NCBI GenBank assembly: GCA_002433805.1
Contig: DJIW01000036.1
Coordinates: 1 to 55,199, forward strand
Reading direction: 5' to 3'
DNA from: Competibacteraceae bacterium UBA6584
GTDB taxonomy: Bacteria > Pseudomonadota > Gammaproteobacteria > Competibacterales > Competibacteraceae
DNA length: 55,199 nucleotides
Positions 7,987 through 16,634 of the stretch are shown in pieces (position 1 is the first letter of the stretch; the number at the start of each line of letters is the position of its first letter). Position numbers and translations under genes: made by a program. The notes beneath the pieces were generated by a model. It was not told the origin of the DNA and made no database searches. It was given only the letters and a program-made list of their open reading frames with translations.

Positions 7987-8781
7987 CTAACGGTCCGCTA
8001 CTTGTGTGACCGCGCGAATCTCGTGCAAATCCTCCGCTTTGCGAATTTGCAAGACCAGATTCCAAGCCCCCGCCAACGGCAAGCTCACGGCGGACTGATA
8101 CACGCCAGGACTTAGCTCGGCCAAGGTGAAATCGATATCCTGTTGGCTATTTGAAGGACGCAAGAAGCGTCCGGTGACGGTCGCGCCCGTCACCTGTTCG
8201 CCCTCTCGGGTGCGGACCGCCACGCGAAACTCAGTCGGTCGGGCCGCCACCGCGTCGCCGATCCAGCCTTTCTGAACCTGCCAGCCCCGCTGCCGTTGCC
8301 GTTCCACCTTTTGCAGGTATTGGTTGTAGAGCGCTTCCTTTTTATGAAAATCGTGCGAGATCACGCCGGGAAACAATGAGCTCACCTCCCGGCCGCTACC
8401 GGCGGCCGGCAGCCACCGCGCCCAAACCGAGGGGCTCAAGCCGCGCTCGGCGATGGCGACGAAAAACGCGCCCGACACCGCGACGAAAATGAAAAAGCCG
8501 ATGATCGCGGCCGGCCCCCAGTGCAGGCCCTTGCCGCTCGCCCGAACCTCCAACAACAGGCCGCAGGCGAACGACACCAACAGATAGATGCCCAGATGAA
8601 TGGCGAAGACATCGCCGCCCGGCCAGCGCAGGATGCTGTAGGGCACGTAAAGTCCGACCGTCGCCAAGGCCGTCACGGCGGCGGCTTGCTTGGCGCTGGC
8701 GCGCAGTCCGAACACCAAGGCCAGATTGATCAGCAACACTGAGCCCGCGCCGGCGGCGAGGCCGAGCAACCAGTCAGTCAT
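7987..8781 (-). CDS. ccoH: FixH/CcoH family protein with extra N-terminal membrane helices
   Basis: CcoH/FixH helps assemble the cbb3 oxidase and associates with CcoN. The C-terminal half here is a FixH domain: one membrane helix (about 91-111), then SHDFHKKEALYNQYL, RQRGWQV and a beta-rich region ending WNLVLQI. The 264-residue length is well above the usual 150-190, because about 85 residues with three predicted helices (about 8-27, 32-48, 58-77) precede the FixH domain. The reading frame is continuous and starts with an ATGA overlap with ccoG, so the extension appears genuine. Its function is unknown. Confidence 0.85.
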   Translation of the reverse strand: MTDWLLGLAAGAGSVLLINLALVFGLRASAKQAAAVTALATVGLYVPYSILRWPGGDVFAIHLGIYLLVSFACGLLLEVRASGKGLHWGPAAIIGFFIFVAVSGAFFVAIAERGLSPSVWARWLPAAGSGREVSSLFPGVISHDFHKKEALYNQYLQKVERQRQRGWQVQKGWIGDAVAARPTEFRVAVRTREGEQVTGATVTGRFLRPSNSQQDIDFTLAELSPGVYQSAVSLPLAGAWNLVLQIRKAEDLHEIRAVTQVADR

Positions 8782-10202
8782 GATCCGCTATCGGGCATGG
8801 AAAAGGGCACTTTGCGACGGATCGGCTCGGCGGTCGCGCCCTCCAGGGATTTGACGACGAAGGTGATGTACTCGACGCCGTGATGCGGTCCGGTCGGATC
8901 GGGCGCGATCTGGACCCGCGCCAGCAGCTTGATCCGCTCTTGCGGTTCCAGCACCAGCCGCTCCATTCCATCCATGTCCAGAATCGCGCCGGTCGCCCCT
9001 TCGAGGCTAATACTGACGGTCACCGGGGCGGTCAGCTTGTTGTTCAGCTTGATTTCGTAGGTATTGCGAATGCTGCCGTCGCTCAGTTGCGAATACAGCG
9101 GCTGGCGGACCTGCTCGACCGTGGCGTTATAGGGGGCGCGCGTTAAGATGCTCCAGGTCAGCAAGCTGATCGCCGCCACCAGAATCACCCCGTAGCCGAC
9201 GGTCTTGGGCTTGATCAGATGGGTTTTTTTACCGTTGAGGGCGTTTTCCGAGGTGTAGCGGATCAGCCCGCGCGGCCATTGCAGATTGTCCATGATGGCG
9301 TCGCAGGCGTCGATGCACAACGCGCAGGAAATGCATTGGTATTGCAGGCCGTTGCGGATGTCGATGCCGACCGGGCACACCTGCACGCAAAAACCGCAAT
9401 CGACGCAGTCGCCGACGCCTTGCGCGTGACGTTCCTCGCGGGTTTTGAGCCCCTTGGCCAATTTGCTCCGACCCCGATCGCCCTCGCCCCGTCGTCGATC
9501 GTAGGACACGATCAGCGTGTCATGATCGAACATGGCGCTTTGAAAGCGCGCGTAGGGACACATATAGGTGCACACCTGCTCGCGCGCCAGGCCGGCCATC
9601 ACGAAGGTGGTCGCGGTCAGAAAAAAAGTCGTGAAATAGGCGGGATACGGCGCGCGACCCAACAGCATATCCACGACCAGCGTGGGAGCGTCGGCCCAAT
9701 ACATGGTAAAAGTCAGGCCGGTCCAGAAGGCAATCAGCAGCCATATCGCGTAGGTGCCGCCCTTTTTGATCAGCTTCTCACGAGTCCACGGCGCTTTATC
9801 GAGCCGTATCCGCGCCGGCCGCTCGCCCTGCATCCAATGCTCGACCATGATGAACAGATCGGTCCACAGCGTTTGAAAGCAGAAGTAGCCGCACCAAACC
9901 CGCCCGGCCAAGCCGGTGACGAAAAAGAGCAAGATCGCGAAAATGATCAAGGCCCCGGCCAACCAAAAGATGTCCTGAACCTGGATCGTCAAGCCAAAAA
10001 TGTAGAAATGCCGGCCCGGCAGGTCGTAAAGCACCGCTTGATCGGGCGCGTTGGGTCGATCCCAGCGCAGCCAGGGCAGCAGGTAATAAATGAGGTAGGC
10101 TAAAACCAGCGCGCCGGTTTTGAGATTGCGAAACCGACCCTTGACCGAACGGGGGTAAATTTGGACGCGCTTTTGATAAAGCTGCACTGATTCGTCGGAC
10201 AT
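8778..10202 (-). CDS. ccoG: cbb3 oxidase accessory ferredoxin-like protein CcoG (FixG/RdxA)
   Basis: Membrane-bound iron-sulphur protein implicated in reducing Cu(II) for cbb3 assembly. It opens with the family signature LYQKRVQIYPRSVKGRFRN. Several membrane helices follow, with CGYFCFQTLWTDL and CTYMCPYARFQS. Two 4Fe-4S motifs come next (CVDCGFCVQVCP and CISCALCIDACD), then a C-terminal immunoglobulin-like periplasmic domain. I place the start at the ATG at 10202 (MSDESVQ; 474 residues), with a GAG-containing site upstream. A 15-codon longer form from 10247 is possible but lacks a ribosome-binding site. It is the first gene of ccoGHIS. Confidence 0.93.
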   Translation of the reverse strand: MSDESVQLYQKRVQIYPRSVKGRFRNLKTGALVLAYLIYYLLPWLRWDRPNAPDQAVLYDLPGRHFYIFGLTIQVQDIFWLAGALIIFAILLFFVTGLAGRVWCGYFCFQTLWTDLFIMVEHWMQGERPARIRLDKAPWTREKLIKKGGTYAIWLLIAFWTGLTFTMYWADAPTLVVDMLLGRAPYPAYFTTFFLTATTFVMAGLAREQVCTYMCPYARFQSAMFDHDTLIVSYDRRRGEGDRGRSKLAKGLKTREERHAQGVGDCVDCGFCVQVCPVGIDIRNGLQYQCISCALCIDACDAIMDNLQWPRGLIRYTSENALNGKKTHLIKPKTVGYGVILVAAISLLTWSILTRAPYNATVEQVRQPLYSQLSDGSIRNTYEIKLNNKLTAPVTVSISLEGATGAILDMDGMERLVLEPQERIKLLARVQIAPDPTGPHHGVEYITFVVKSLEGATAEPIRRKVPFSMPDSGS

Positions 10203-10351
10203 GATCCACTCTAGATAACTATCGAATGGTGTAAAGGCTTGGGGCAAGGCTTACTGAGGCCCGTGCTCGATTTCTCCGGCGAGCGCTGGGTTGAAAGGCG
10301 GCAACCAACGGCAAGTGTCACCCGCACCTAGAATATTAGCAAATATTAATA

Positions 10352-10365
10352 TTGATGAATATAAA
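10352..10365 (-). promoter_or_regulatory. FNR/ANR-like box upstream of ccoG
   Basis: TTGAT-N4-ATAAA on the plus strand matches the palindrome TTGAT-N4-ATCAA in 9 of 10 positions. It lies about 150 bp before ccoG, in the only AT-rich patch of the ccoP-ccoG gap. A minus-strand -10-like TATTCT lies at 10330-10335, slightly too close for a classical class II arrangement. cco genes are commonly FNR/ANR-controlled (family knowledge). Function is not shown. Confidence 0.35.
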
Positions 10366-10392
10366 CGACTCACCCCCCAAGCGGGGGGTGAG
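10360..10392 (-). terminator. Terminator after ccoP
   Basis: A 10-bp GC-rich stem (arms 10369-10378 and 10383-10392) with a 4-nt loop. On the minus strand it is followed by a short T-rich tail (TCGTTTAT). It lies 45 bp past the ccoP stop and separates the structural genes ccoNOQP from the assembly genes ccoGHIS. Confidence 0.65.
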
Positions 10393-10436
10393 CGTGGCGC
10401 TCGAACAGACTGAAGCCCCGGTGGGAACAGGCGAAG

Positions 10437-11393
10437 CTACTGTTTGCCGCCGCCTAGTTGACGGACATAAACCGCCAGCAACTTGATATCGGTGGGAGAC
10501 AAACGATCTTTCCAGGGCGGCATGATCCGAGTGTTGTTCACCCCGGTCGCGATGAAATTCTTGACTACGTTCTTTTTGTCTTGCAGGTTCTTTTGCCCCG
10601 GCACATCGGCAATCGCCCAAATCCGGTCGGTCAGATTGGCCGCGCCTTGCGACGGCACGCCCTTGGCGTCGGCGCCGTGGCAGTAGTAACAGCCGCCGAC
10701 TTGACCGTGGAAGATCGCCTTGCCGCGCTCCGAGGCTTCATTCGACGCGGTTTCGCTGGATAGCACCAACACATACTCGGCGACATCGTCCAGTTGCTCC
10801 GGCTTCAACACCGGGCCGAACGCCGGCATGTAGCCCTTGCGGCCTTGCGCCAAGGTTTGATGGATTTGCTCCATGTCGCTGCCCCACAGCCAGTCGTCGT
10901 CGGTCAGGTTCGGATACATGCCGGCCACGCCCTGGCCGCCCCGACCGTGGCAAGCGGCGCAGTTGTCGCCGAACAAACCCTTGCCGACCGAGCGCACGAA
11001 CTCCATCATTTTGGGATCCTTGAGGATCTGATCGTACTGGGCCGCCTGCACCTTGGCCAACATGTCCTTGCGCTGCTGGTTGTTGGCGGCGTCGCTGAGG
11101 TCTTCCAGCAACAGCGAGCGAGTATTCCAGCGGAATTCTTGCTCTTTCTCCTTGCCGGTGGCCTTGTCGGCGACGGTGTAGCTCACGCTGCCAAAGCCTT
11201 TAAGCCACGTTTGCCCGACCGGCCAGGACGGATAGATGAACCAATACAGCACCGAAAATACCGCCGTGCCGTAGAAACACCACAGCCACCAACGCGGGAG
11301 CGGATTGTTATATTCCTGTAAATCGCCGTCCCAGGCGTGCCCGGTCGTCTGAACGGCTCCGGTTGTTTGTTTTTCGCTTGTTTGTTCGCTCAT
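10437..11393 (-). CDS. ccoP: cbb3-type cytochrome c oxidase subunit III (dihaem)
   Basis: Membrane-anchored dihaem cytochrome c that delivers electrons from soluble cytochrome c to CcoO/CcoN. In this 318-residue protein the N-terminal YNNPLPRWWLW motif precedes one transmembrane helix (about 36-56). A periplasmic domain follows with two haem c sites, CAACH and CYYCH, and downstream methionine ligand regions GYMPAFG and RIMPPW. The start overlaps ccoQ by 4 bp. Length and motifs are normal. Confidence 0.97.
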   Translation of the reverse strand: MSEQTSEKQTTGAVQTTGHAWDGDLQEYNNPLPRWWLWCFYGTAVFSVLYWFIYPSWPVGQTWLKGFGSVSYTVADKATGKEKEQEFRWNTRSLLLEDLSDAANNQQRKDMLAKVQAAQYDQILKDPKMMEFVRSVGKGLFGDNCAACHGRGGQGVAGMYPNLTDDDWLWGSDMEQIHQTLAQGRKGYMPAFGPVLKPEQLDDVAEYVLVLSSETASNEASERGKAIFHGQVGGCYYCHGADAKGVPSQGAANLTDRIWAIADVPGQKNLQDKKNVVKNFIATGVNNTRIMPPWKDRLSPTDIKLLAVYVRQLGGGKQ

Positions 11394-11611
11394 TGTCCAT
11401 CACCTTGCGGGGATTGGGATCGTTGTTCGGATCGCAAGTTTTCAGGCGGCTCGTCATCGAACGGAATGTATTTGTAGGATTCCAGGCGCTTGGCGCGTTG
11501 CTTCCCGGTAAAGACATAAAGCATGACGCCGCAGAAGGCTCCGAAAAACAGCAACAAGGCCAGCGGTTTGGAATTTTCCATATGGGTAAACCACGAAAAC
11601 CAATCCAACAT
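11390..11611 (-). CDS. ccoQ: cbb3-type cytochrome oxidase subunit CcoQ
   Basis: Small membrane subunit that stabilises the assembled cbb3 complex. The 73 residues, with start ATG at 11611 (MLDWFSWFTHMENSK), comprise one hydrophobic helix (KPLALLLFFGAFCGVMLYVF) followed by a basic stretch and YKYIPFDDE, the usual CcoQ tail motif. An alternative TTG five codons upstream is possible. It sits between ccoO and ccoP, overlapping ccoP by 4 bp, as is typical for the operon. Confidence 0.9.
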   Translation of the reverse strand: MLDWFSWFTHMENSKPLALLLFFGAFCGVMLYVFTGKQRAKRLESYKYIPFDDEPPENLRSEQRSQSPQGDGQ

Positions 11612-11665
11612 CGGAGCCCACTCCAACCGCCCCCTAACGGGAGGAGGCGATTCGGTATTACGGAT

Positions 11666-12400
11666 TTAGCGGAACTGGGCGAAATAGCCTTCGTCGTATT
11701 TGGTGAAATCGACCATGGTGCCCAGCACTTGCAAATATGCCACCAGCGCTTCCATTTCGGTGACCTTATTGGGAATGCCGTCGAAATTCTTCTCGCGCGC
11801 CTGCTTGAGCAGGCTATCCTGGGCTTGATTGATATCCAGTTGATCGGCGATTTCCTTGCCGAATTTGGCGATGTTGGCTTCGTATTCCTGCTGGGTCAAC
11901 GAATAAGGAACGCCCACCGCCCGCTGCGCCCGCAGCCGGTCGGCGACATCGGAATAATCCAGATCGTTGTCCAACAGCCACGGATAGCGCGGCATGATCG
12001 ACTGCGGCACGACCGACTGTGGGTCCTTCAGGTGTTGCACCTGCCACTGATTGGAGTATTTGCCCCCCACCCGCGCCAGATCGGGCCCGGTGCGCCGGGA
12101 CCCCCACTGAAACGGATGGTCGTATTGCGATTCGGCCGCCAGCGAATAATGGCCGTAGCGCAGCCATTCATCGCGAAACGGTCGGATCTGCTGGGAATGG
12201 CACAGATAGCAGCCCTCCCGCACGTAGATGTCCCGCCCGCGCGATTCCAAGGGCGTATAGGGCCGTACGCCGTCCACCTTTTCGATGGTTTCGTTGATGT
12301 AAAACAGCGGGACGATTTCCACCAAGCCGCCGATGCTGATCACGACCAAGATCAGCAGCAGCATCAAGGCGGAATTGGTTTCGATGTGTTCGTGTCGCAT
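11666..12400 (-). CDS. ccoO: cbb3-type cytochrome c oxidase subunit II (monohaem)
   Basis: Membrane-anchored monohaem cytochrome c, the electron entry partner of CcoN. The 244 residues have one N-terminal helix (about 10-34) followed by the haem c site CYLCH in EGCYLCHSQQIRPF. The family motifs RTGPDLARVGGKYSN and SIMPRYPWL (Met ligand) follow. It is located 28 nt downstream of ccoN in the structural operon. Confidence 0.97.
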   Translation of the reverse strand: MRHEHIETNSALMLLLILVVISIGGLVEIVPLFYINETIEKVDGVRPYTPLESRGRDIYVREGCYLCHSQQIRPFRDEWLRYGHYSLAAESQYDHPFQWGSRRTGPDLARVGGKYSNQWQVQHLKDPQSVVPQSIMPRYPWLLDNDLDYSDVADRLRAQRAVGVPYSLTQQEYEANIAKFGKEIADQLDINQAQDSLLKQAREKNFDGIPNKVTEMEALVAYLQVLGTMVDFTKYDEGYFAQFR

Positions 12401-12428
12401 GGCAATCAGACCTCCAGAAAACGCGCCT

Positions 12429-13877
12429 TCACGCCTTGGCCAACTTGGCCGCCAGTTTGGCTTCCAACGCCGCCCGCTCGCGCTGCGACGCCCGCACGGT
12501 CATCACCATGTTGTAGGCCATCACCAGCACGCCGGCCACGAAGAACGCGCCGCCCAGCGCCCGCCACACATACGGGGTGTGCATGAACTCGACGGTTTCG
12601 ATAAAGGTGTAGGCCAGATTGCCGTAGTCGTCGAAGCTTCGCAGCATCAGGCCTTGACCGATCCCGGCCACCCACATCGAAGTGATGTAGAGCACGATGC
12701 CGATGGTGGCGAGCCAGAAGTGCACGTACACCAAGGTCTGGCTATACAGCTTGGTTTCATACAATCGCGGCATCAGGTGATAGAAGGAGCCGAAGCTCAC
12801 CAGCGCCACCCAGCCCAGCGCGCCGGAATGGACGTGGCCGATGGTCCAGTCGGTGTAGTGCGACAGCGCGTTGACGCTTTTCAGCGACATCAACGGACCC
12901 TCGAAGGTGGACATGCCGTAGAACGACAGCGAGGTGATCAAAAACAACATGATCGGATCGGAACGCAGTTTGTCCCAAGCGCCGGACAAGGTCATGATGC
13001 CGTTGATCATGCCGCCCCAGGAGGGCATCAGCAGCAGGATGGAGAAGGTGGCCGACAGGCTGGACACCCAATCGGGCAGCGCGGTCCAGTGCAAGTGGTG
13101 ACCGCCGGCCCACATATACAGGAAGATCAACGCCCAGAAGTGGATGATCGACAGCCGGTAAGAGTACACCGGCCGACCGGCCTGCTTGGGCACGAAATAG
13201 TACATCATGCCGAGGAAGGCGGCGGTCAGGAAAAAGCCCACCGCGTTGTGGCCGTACCACCACTGCGTCATGGCGTCTTGGACGCCGGCGAACAGGCTAT
13301 AGGATTTGAGCAATCCGGAAGGGACCGCCAAGTTGTTAAAAATATGCAACAGCGCCACCGCCAACAAGAAGGCCAGGAAGAACCAGTTGGCCACGTAAAT
13401 GTGCGGCTGGGTGCGCCGCCGCAGGGTCTCGACATACACCACGATATACGCGACCCAGACCAGGGTGATGGCGATATCCAGCGGCCATTCGAATTCGGCG
13501 TATTCCCGACCTTGGGAAAAGCCCGCCATGTAGGTGATCACGCCCAAGGCCACGCCGGCGGTCCAGCCCCAGAAGGTAAATTCGGCCAACCAGGGAAAGG
13601 CCAACCGCGCTTGACAGGTGCGTTGCACGATGTAGTAGGCGGTGGCGAACAGCGCGCTGCCGCCGAACCCGAAGATCACCAAACTGGTGTGAACCGGACG
13701 CAGCCGCCCGAACGTGAGCGCGGGAATATCGAAATTTAAAAAGGGCCAAGCCAATTCGCAGGCGATGTAAACGCCGACACTCATGCCGATGATCCCGTAA
13801 ACCATCGACACGATCATAAAGCGGCGGACGATATCGAAATTATATTGCTCGACCGGCAATGCTGAGCTTTGGGCCAT
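12429..13877 (-). CDS. ccoN: cbb3-type cytochrome c oxidase catalytic subunit I
   Basis: C-family haem-copper oxidase subunit carrying low-spin haem b and the haem b3-CuB centre that reduces oxygen with high affinity. The start at 13877 (MAQSSALPVEQYNFD; 482 residues) has an AGAGG site 7-8 nt upstream; a frame 25 codons longer exists but is unlikely. Twelve or so membrane helices are expected. Histidine-containing motifs RPVHTSLVIFGFG, WWYGHNAVGFF, GGHHLHW and IGHVHSGALGW provide haem and copper ligands. It is the first gene of ccoNOQP. Confidence 0.97.
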   Translation of the reverse strand: MAQSSALPVEQYNFDIVRRFMIVSMVYGIIGMSVGVYIACELAWPFLNFDIPALTFGRLRPVHTSLVIFGFGGSALFATAYYIVQRTCQARLAFPWLAEFTFWGWTAGVALGVITYMAGFSQGREYAEFEWPLDIAITLVWVAYIVVYVETLRRRTQPHIYVANWFFLAFLLAVALLHIFNNLAVPSGLLKSYSLFAGVQDAMTQWWYGHNAVGFFLTAAFLGMMYYFVPKQAGRPVYSYRLSIIHFWALIFLYMWAGGHHLHWTALPDWVSSLSATFSILLLMPSWGGMINGIMTLSGAWDKLRSDPIMLFLITSLSFYGMSTFEGPLMSLKSVNALSHYTDWTIGHVHSGALGWVALVSFGSFYHLMPRLYETKLYSQTLVYVHFWLATIGIVLYITSMWVAGIGQGLMLRSFDDYGNLAYTFIETVEFMHTPYVWRALGGAFFVAGVLVMAYNMVMTVRASQRERAALEAKLAAKLAKA

Positions 13878-13974
13878 GTTGAAGCCTCTTTTGCAGACCG
13901 CGGATAAGAAGCGTGCTCGTCGCAGCCGATGCTTATCGGGGCGATCAAGCATCCGGTGGGTGGGACGGTGGTTT

Positions 13975-14004
13975 ATTCTACTAGTATTCGCCGGGTTTTC
14001 TCAA
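13975..14004 (-). promoter_or_regulatory. Candidate promoter for ccoNOQP
   Basis: On the minus strand TTGAGA (14004-13999) and TAGAAT (13980-13975) are 18 bp apart. They are placed about 100 bp before ccoN, in the 201-bp gap between cyoE and ccoN. I found no convincing FNR box around it. Prediction by eye. Confidence 0.4.
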
Positions 14005-14078
14005 TCAGCATCGGCGACTACTGAGAGAGGGCAACGCCGCAACTGCCTCAAGCCAAGGTATTAGAAAGCTTGAAAACT

Positions 14079-14987
14079 TCAGAGGAGCCGCAGCGCGTAA
14101 TGATCGAGTATCAACGCGGCGAACAGCCCAAACAGATAGACGATGGAGAAGCCAAACGTCGGCATCGCCAGACGGTCGTCGCCAGTCGCATACAAGCGCG
14201 TGGCGAAACTGAGAAAACGCACGCCCAACACCACCGCGCCGATCAAATAGATCCAACCGCTCATGCCGGTTAGAAACGGCAGCAACGTGACCAGAAACAA
14301 CAAGATGGTATAAAGCAGAATGTGCAAGCGGGTGAAGGCCACGCCGTGGGTCACCGGCAACATGGGAATATCGGCGTTGGCGTAATCGTGGCGGCGATGG
14401 ATGGCCAGCGCCCAAAAATGAGGCGGCGTCCAGATATAGATAATCAGGAACAGCAACAACGCCCCGGAATCGATCTGGCCGGTCACCGCCGTCCAGCCGA
14501 GCAAGGGCGGCGCGGCGCCGGCCGCGCCGCCGATAACGATATTCTGCGGCGTCGCCCGCTTGAGAAACAGGGTATAAATCACGGCGTAGCCGATCAGCGA
14601 GGCAAAGGTTAATACCGCCGTCAGCGGATTGGTGAAAACCAGCAACAAGCCGAACCCGCAGATCCCGATAATCAGGGCGAAACTCAACACCTGCCAGGAT
14701 TCCAGATGCCCGCTGGGCAGCGGCCGGTGCCGGGTTCGGGCCATGATCGCATCGGCCTTGCGATCCACCAAATGATTGATCGCGGCGGCGGAACCGGCCA
14801 TCAACGCAATGCCCAGCGAGCCGAACAACAAAATGTCCCACGACACCATGCCCGGCGTGGCGAGCAACATCCCGACCATCCCGGTAAAGGTGATCAGCGC
14901 GACCACTCTGGGCTTGGTCAATTCCAAGTAGTCCCGGCCATGGCGGCGAAAACTGGCGCGCAGCGTTTGGAGCGTGGCCGCCATCAT
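14079..14987 (-). CDS. cyoE: Protohaem IX farnesyltransferase (haem O synthase)
   Basis: Attaches a farnesyl group to haem B, giving haem O, which CtaA converts to haem A for the aa3 oxidase. This 302-residue UbiA-family membrane protein has LTKPRVVALITFTG at the N-terminus and the prenyl-diphosphate motif NHLVDRKADAIMARTRHRPLP. The second polar loop is YIWTPPHFWALAIHRRHDYANADIPMLP. The start ATG at 14987 overlaps the ctaA stop, so the two are co-translated. Also called ctaB. Confidence 0.96.
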   Translation of the reverse strand: MMAATLQTLRASFRRHGRDYLELTKPRVVALITFTGMVGMLLATPGMVSWDILLFGSLGIALMAGSAAAINHLVDRKADAIMARTRHRPLPSGHLESWQVLSFALIIGICGFGLLLVFTNPLTAVLTFASLIGYAVIYTLFLKRATPQNIVIGGAAGAAPPLLGWTAVTGQIDSGALLLFLIIYIWTPPHFWALAIHRRHDYANADIPMLPVTHGVAFTRLHILLYTILLFLVTLLPFLTGMSGWIYLIGAVVLGVRFLSFATRLYATGDDRLAMPTFGFSIVYLFGLFAALILDHYALRLL

Positions 14988-16003
14988 GGATCGGTTTCCG
15001 GCCGGCGCAACAGGTGGTTGAGCGCGACCAAGGCCAGTAACAACAGCGCCGCGACGCCGCTGTGGGCGACCGCGACCGGCAGCGGCAGGCGCAACAGCAC
15101 GTTGGCGACACCCAGCGCCAGTTGCGCGAGCAGCAGCGCGGCCAAGACCCCGCCGGCCAGCCGGACGGCGCGGCTGGGGCCACCTTGCAACAGCCGCCAG
15201 CTCAACCAACCCAGATACAGCGCTACCGCCAGAGCGCCCAAACGGTGCGCCCAATGGATGGTCATCCGCGCTTCGTTGCCCAGCACTCCCCCTTCGTAAG
15301 AAATTCCGAGGCCGCGCCACAAGGTAAAAGCTTCGCCAAAATCGGTCGGCGGCCACCAGTGGCCCTGACAGGTCGGGAAATCCGGGCACGACAGGGCGGC
15401 GTAATTGGCGCTGGTCCAACCGCCCAGCGCGATTTGCGCCACCAGCAACACCAAACCCAGCAGCGCGTAGCCGCGCAACGTCCGCCCGTCAAGCGCGGCA
15501 TCCCGCGCGCCGTAGCGGCCCTGACCGAGCACCAGCCACGCCAGCAAGCCGAGCGTGGTCAACCCGCCGAGCAAATGCGCCATCACCACCACCGGCTTCA
15601 ACTGCCAAGTCACGGTCCACATGCCCAGCAGCGCCTGAAAAACGATTAGCGCCAGCAACCCCAAAGGCAAGGCCACCGGCTGGCCGGGCCGGCCGCGCCG
15701 CCGCCACGCCAGCACCGCCAGCGCTAGCACCAACAGCCCCAAAGCTCCGGCGAAATAGCGATGCACCATCTCCTTCCAAGCTTTGGCCGGCTCCACCGGA
15801 CGGTGCGGGAAGTTTTGATTCGCCTCGACGATCTGATGGGGCTCGTCAGGCACATCCAGCTGGCCGTAGCAGCCCGGCCAATCCGGACAGCCCAAACCGG
15901 CGTCGGATAAGCGCACGTAAGCGCCCAGCACCACTACGGCGAAGGTGAGCGCCAGCGCGGCCCACGCCAAACGATGAAACGCGCTGGCGCGGACTGCCGT
16001 CAT
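14984..16003 (-). CDS. ctaA: Haem A synthase
   Basis: Oxidises the haem O methyl group to formyl, giving haem A for cytochrome aa3. The start at 16003 (MTAVRASAFHRLAW; 339 residues) gives an ATGA overlap with the preceding gene; an ATG five codons upstream is an alternative. About eight helices are expected. Conserved motifs include GAYVRLSDAGLGCPDWPGCYGQ, FPHRPVEPAKAWKEMVHRYFAG (haem-ligand His) and the second-half CPDFPTCQGHWWP and HWAHRLGAL. The two cysteine pairs place this in the class of CtaA with loop disulphides. Confidence 0.95.
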   Translation of the reverse strand: MTAVRASAFHRLAWAALALTFAVVVLGAYVRLSDAGLGCPDWPGCYGQLDVPDEPHQIVEANQNFPHRPVEPAKAWKEMVHRYFAGALGLLVLALAVLAWRRRGRPGQPVALPLGLLALIVFQALLGMWTVTWQLKPVVVMAHLLGGLTTLGLLAWLVLGQGRYGARDAALDGRTLRGYALLGLVLLVAQIALGGWTSANYAALSCPDFPTCQGHWWPPTDFGEAFTLWRGLGISYEGGVLGNEARMTIHWAHRLGALAVALYLGWLSWRLLQGGPSRAVRLAGGVLAALLLAQLALGVANVLLRLPLPVAVAHSGVAALLLLALVALNHLLRRPETDP

Positions 16004-16626
16004 CCGATTTTCGACCATTTCAATAACCGTTTCAGGTCTTTCAAGATCCCGCTCGGCTCGACCTCGACCGGATAACGCATCAACAAATTCCCCAACGGGT
16101 CTAGCAAATACACCCAATCGCCGGCCTGGCCCGACCGGGGAAAAGCGCTCAGCAAAGCCGTCCGCTGGGTGTGGTCAGCGATGCCGACTACCGTGGCGGG
16201 ATGTTCAGCGCTCAACCATTGCCGCCATTCGGGCGTAGGTCGGGCATCCAACAGCAGCAAAGTTTTGATCCGGTCGATGTCCTTGCCCAAGGCCAAGCGG
16301 ACTTGGCGCATGTCGTACAAGCCGGTGCGGCAGCGCGCGTCGCAGGCGTCGGCCGATCCGACATAGACCAGCACCCAGCGCCCGCGCAGCCGTTCCCCGC
16401 CGATTGAATCCGCCTCAGAGGCCGGCTCGAAACGCAACTCCAGAGGGCGAGCCGGATTTAACAGTTCGCCGTGCTGGACCGAGCCGTCAGGACGCCAGTG
16501 GCCGACCGATAGCCACGCCGCCGCCAGCGGCAGCACGAAACAGGCGATGATCGCCAAGAGCACCAAACGCTGCCGCCACGCGGCGGGCACCGAAGCAGGA
16601 TCGGAGGACATCGAGCGAACGTTCAT
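16000..16626 (-). CDS. SCO-like thioredoxin-fold protein of the aa3 assembly cluster
   Basis: A 208-residue protein with one N-terminal membrane helix (about 21-41) and a periplasmic thioredoxin-like domain. Its CxxxC motif (ADACDARCRTGLYDMRQV) matches the position of the SCO1/SenC copper-binding cysteines. DPLGNLLMRYP near the end is also SCO-like. SCO proteins deliver copper or reduce the CuA site of subunit II. Proteins of this type between SURF1 and CtaA are common in gammaproteobacteria. Divergence from classical SCO makes a purely redox role possible. The stop overlaps the ctaA start. Confidence 0.8.
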   Translation of the reverse strand: MNVRSMSSDPASVPAAWRQRLVLLAIIACFVLPLAAAWLSVGHWRPDGSVQHGELLNPARPLELRFEPASEADSIGGERLRGRWVLVYVGSADACDARCRTGLYDMRQVRLALGKDIDRIKTLLLLDARPTPEWRQWLSAEHPATVVGIADHTQRTALLSAFPRSGQAGDWVYLLDPLGNLLMRYPVEVEPSGILKDLKRLLKWSKIG

Positions 16627-16634
16627 CTCTTAAA

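Noticed and set aside
12333..13739. A 468-codon open frame opposite ccoN/ccoO
   Set aside because: Antisense shadow; ccoN and ccoO are certain from haem and copper ligands.
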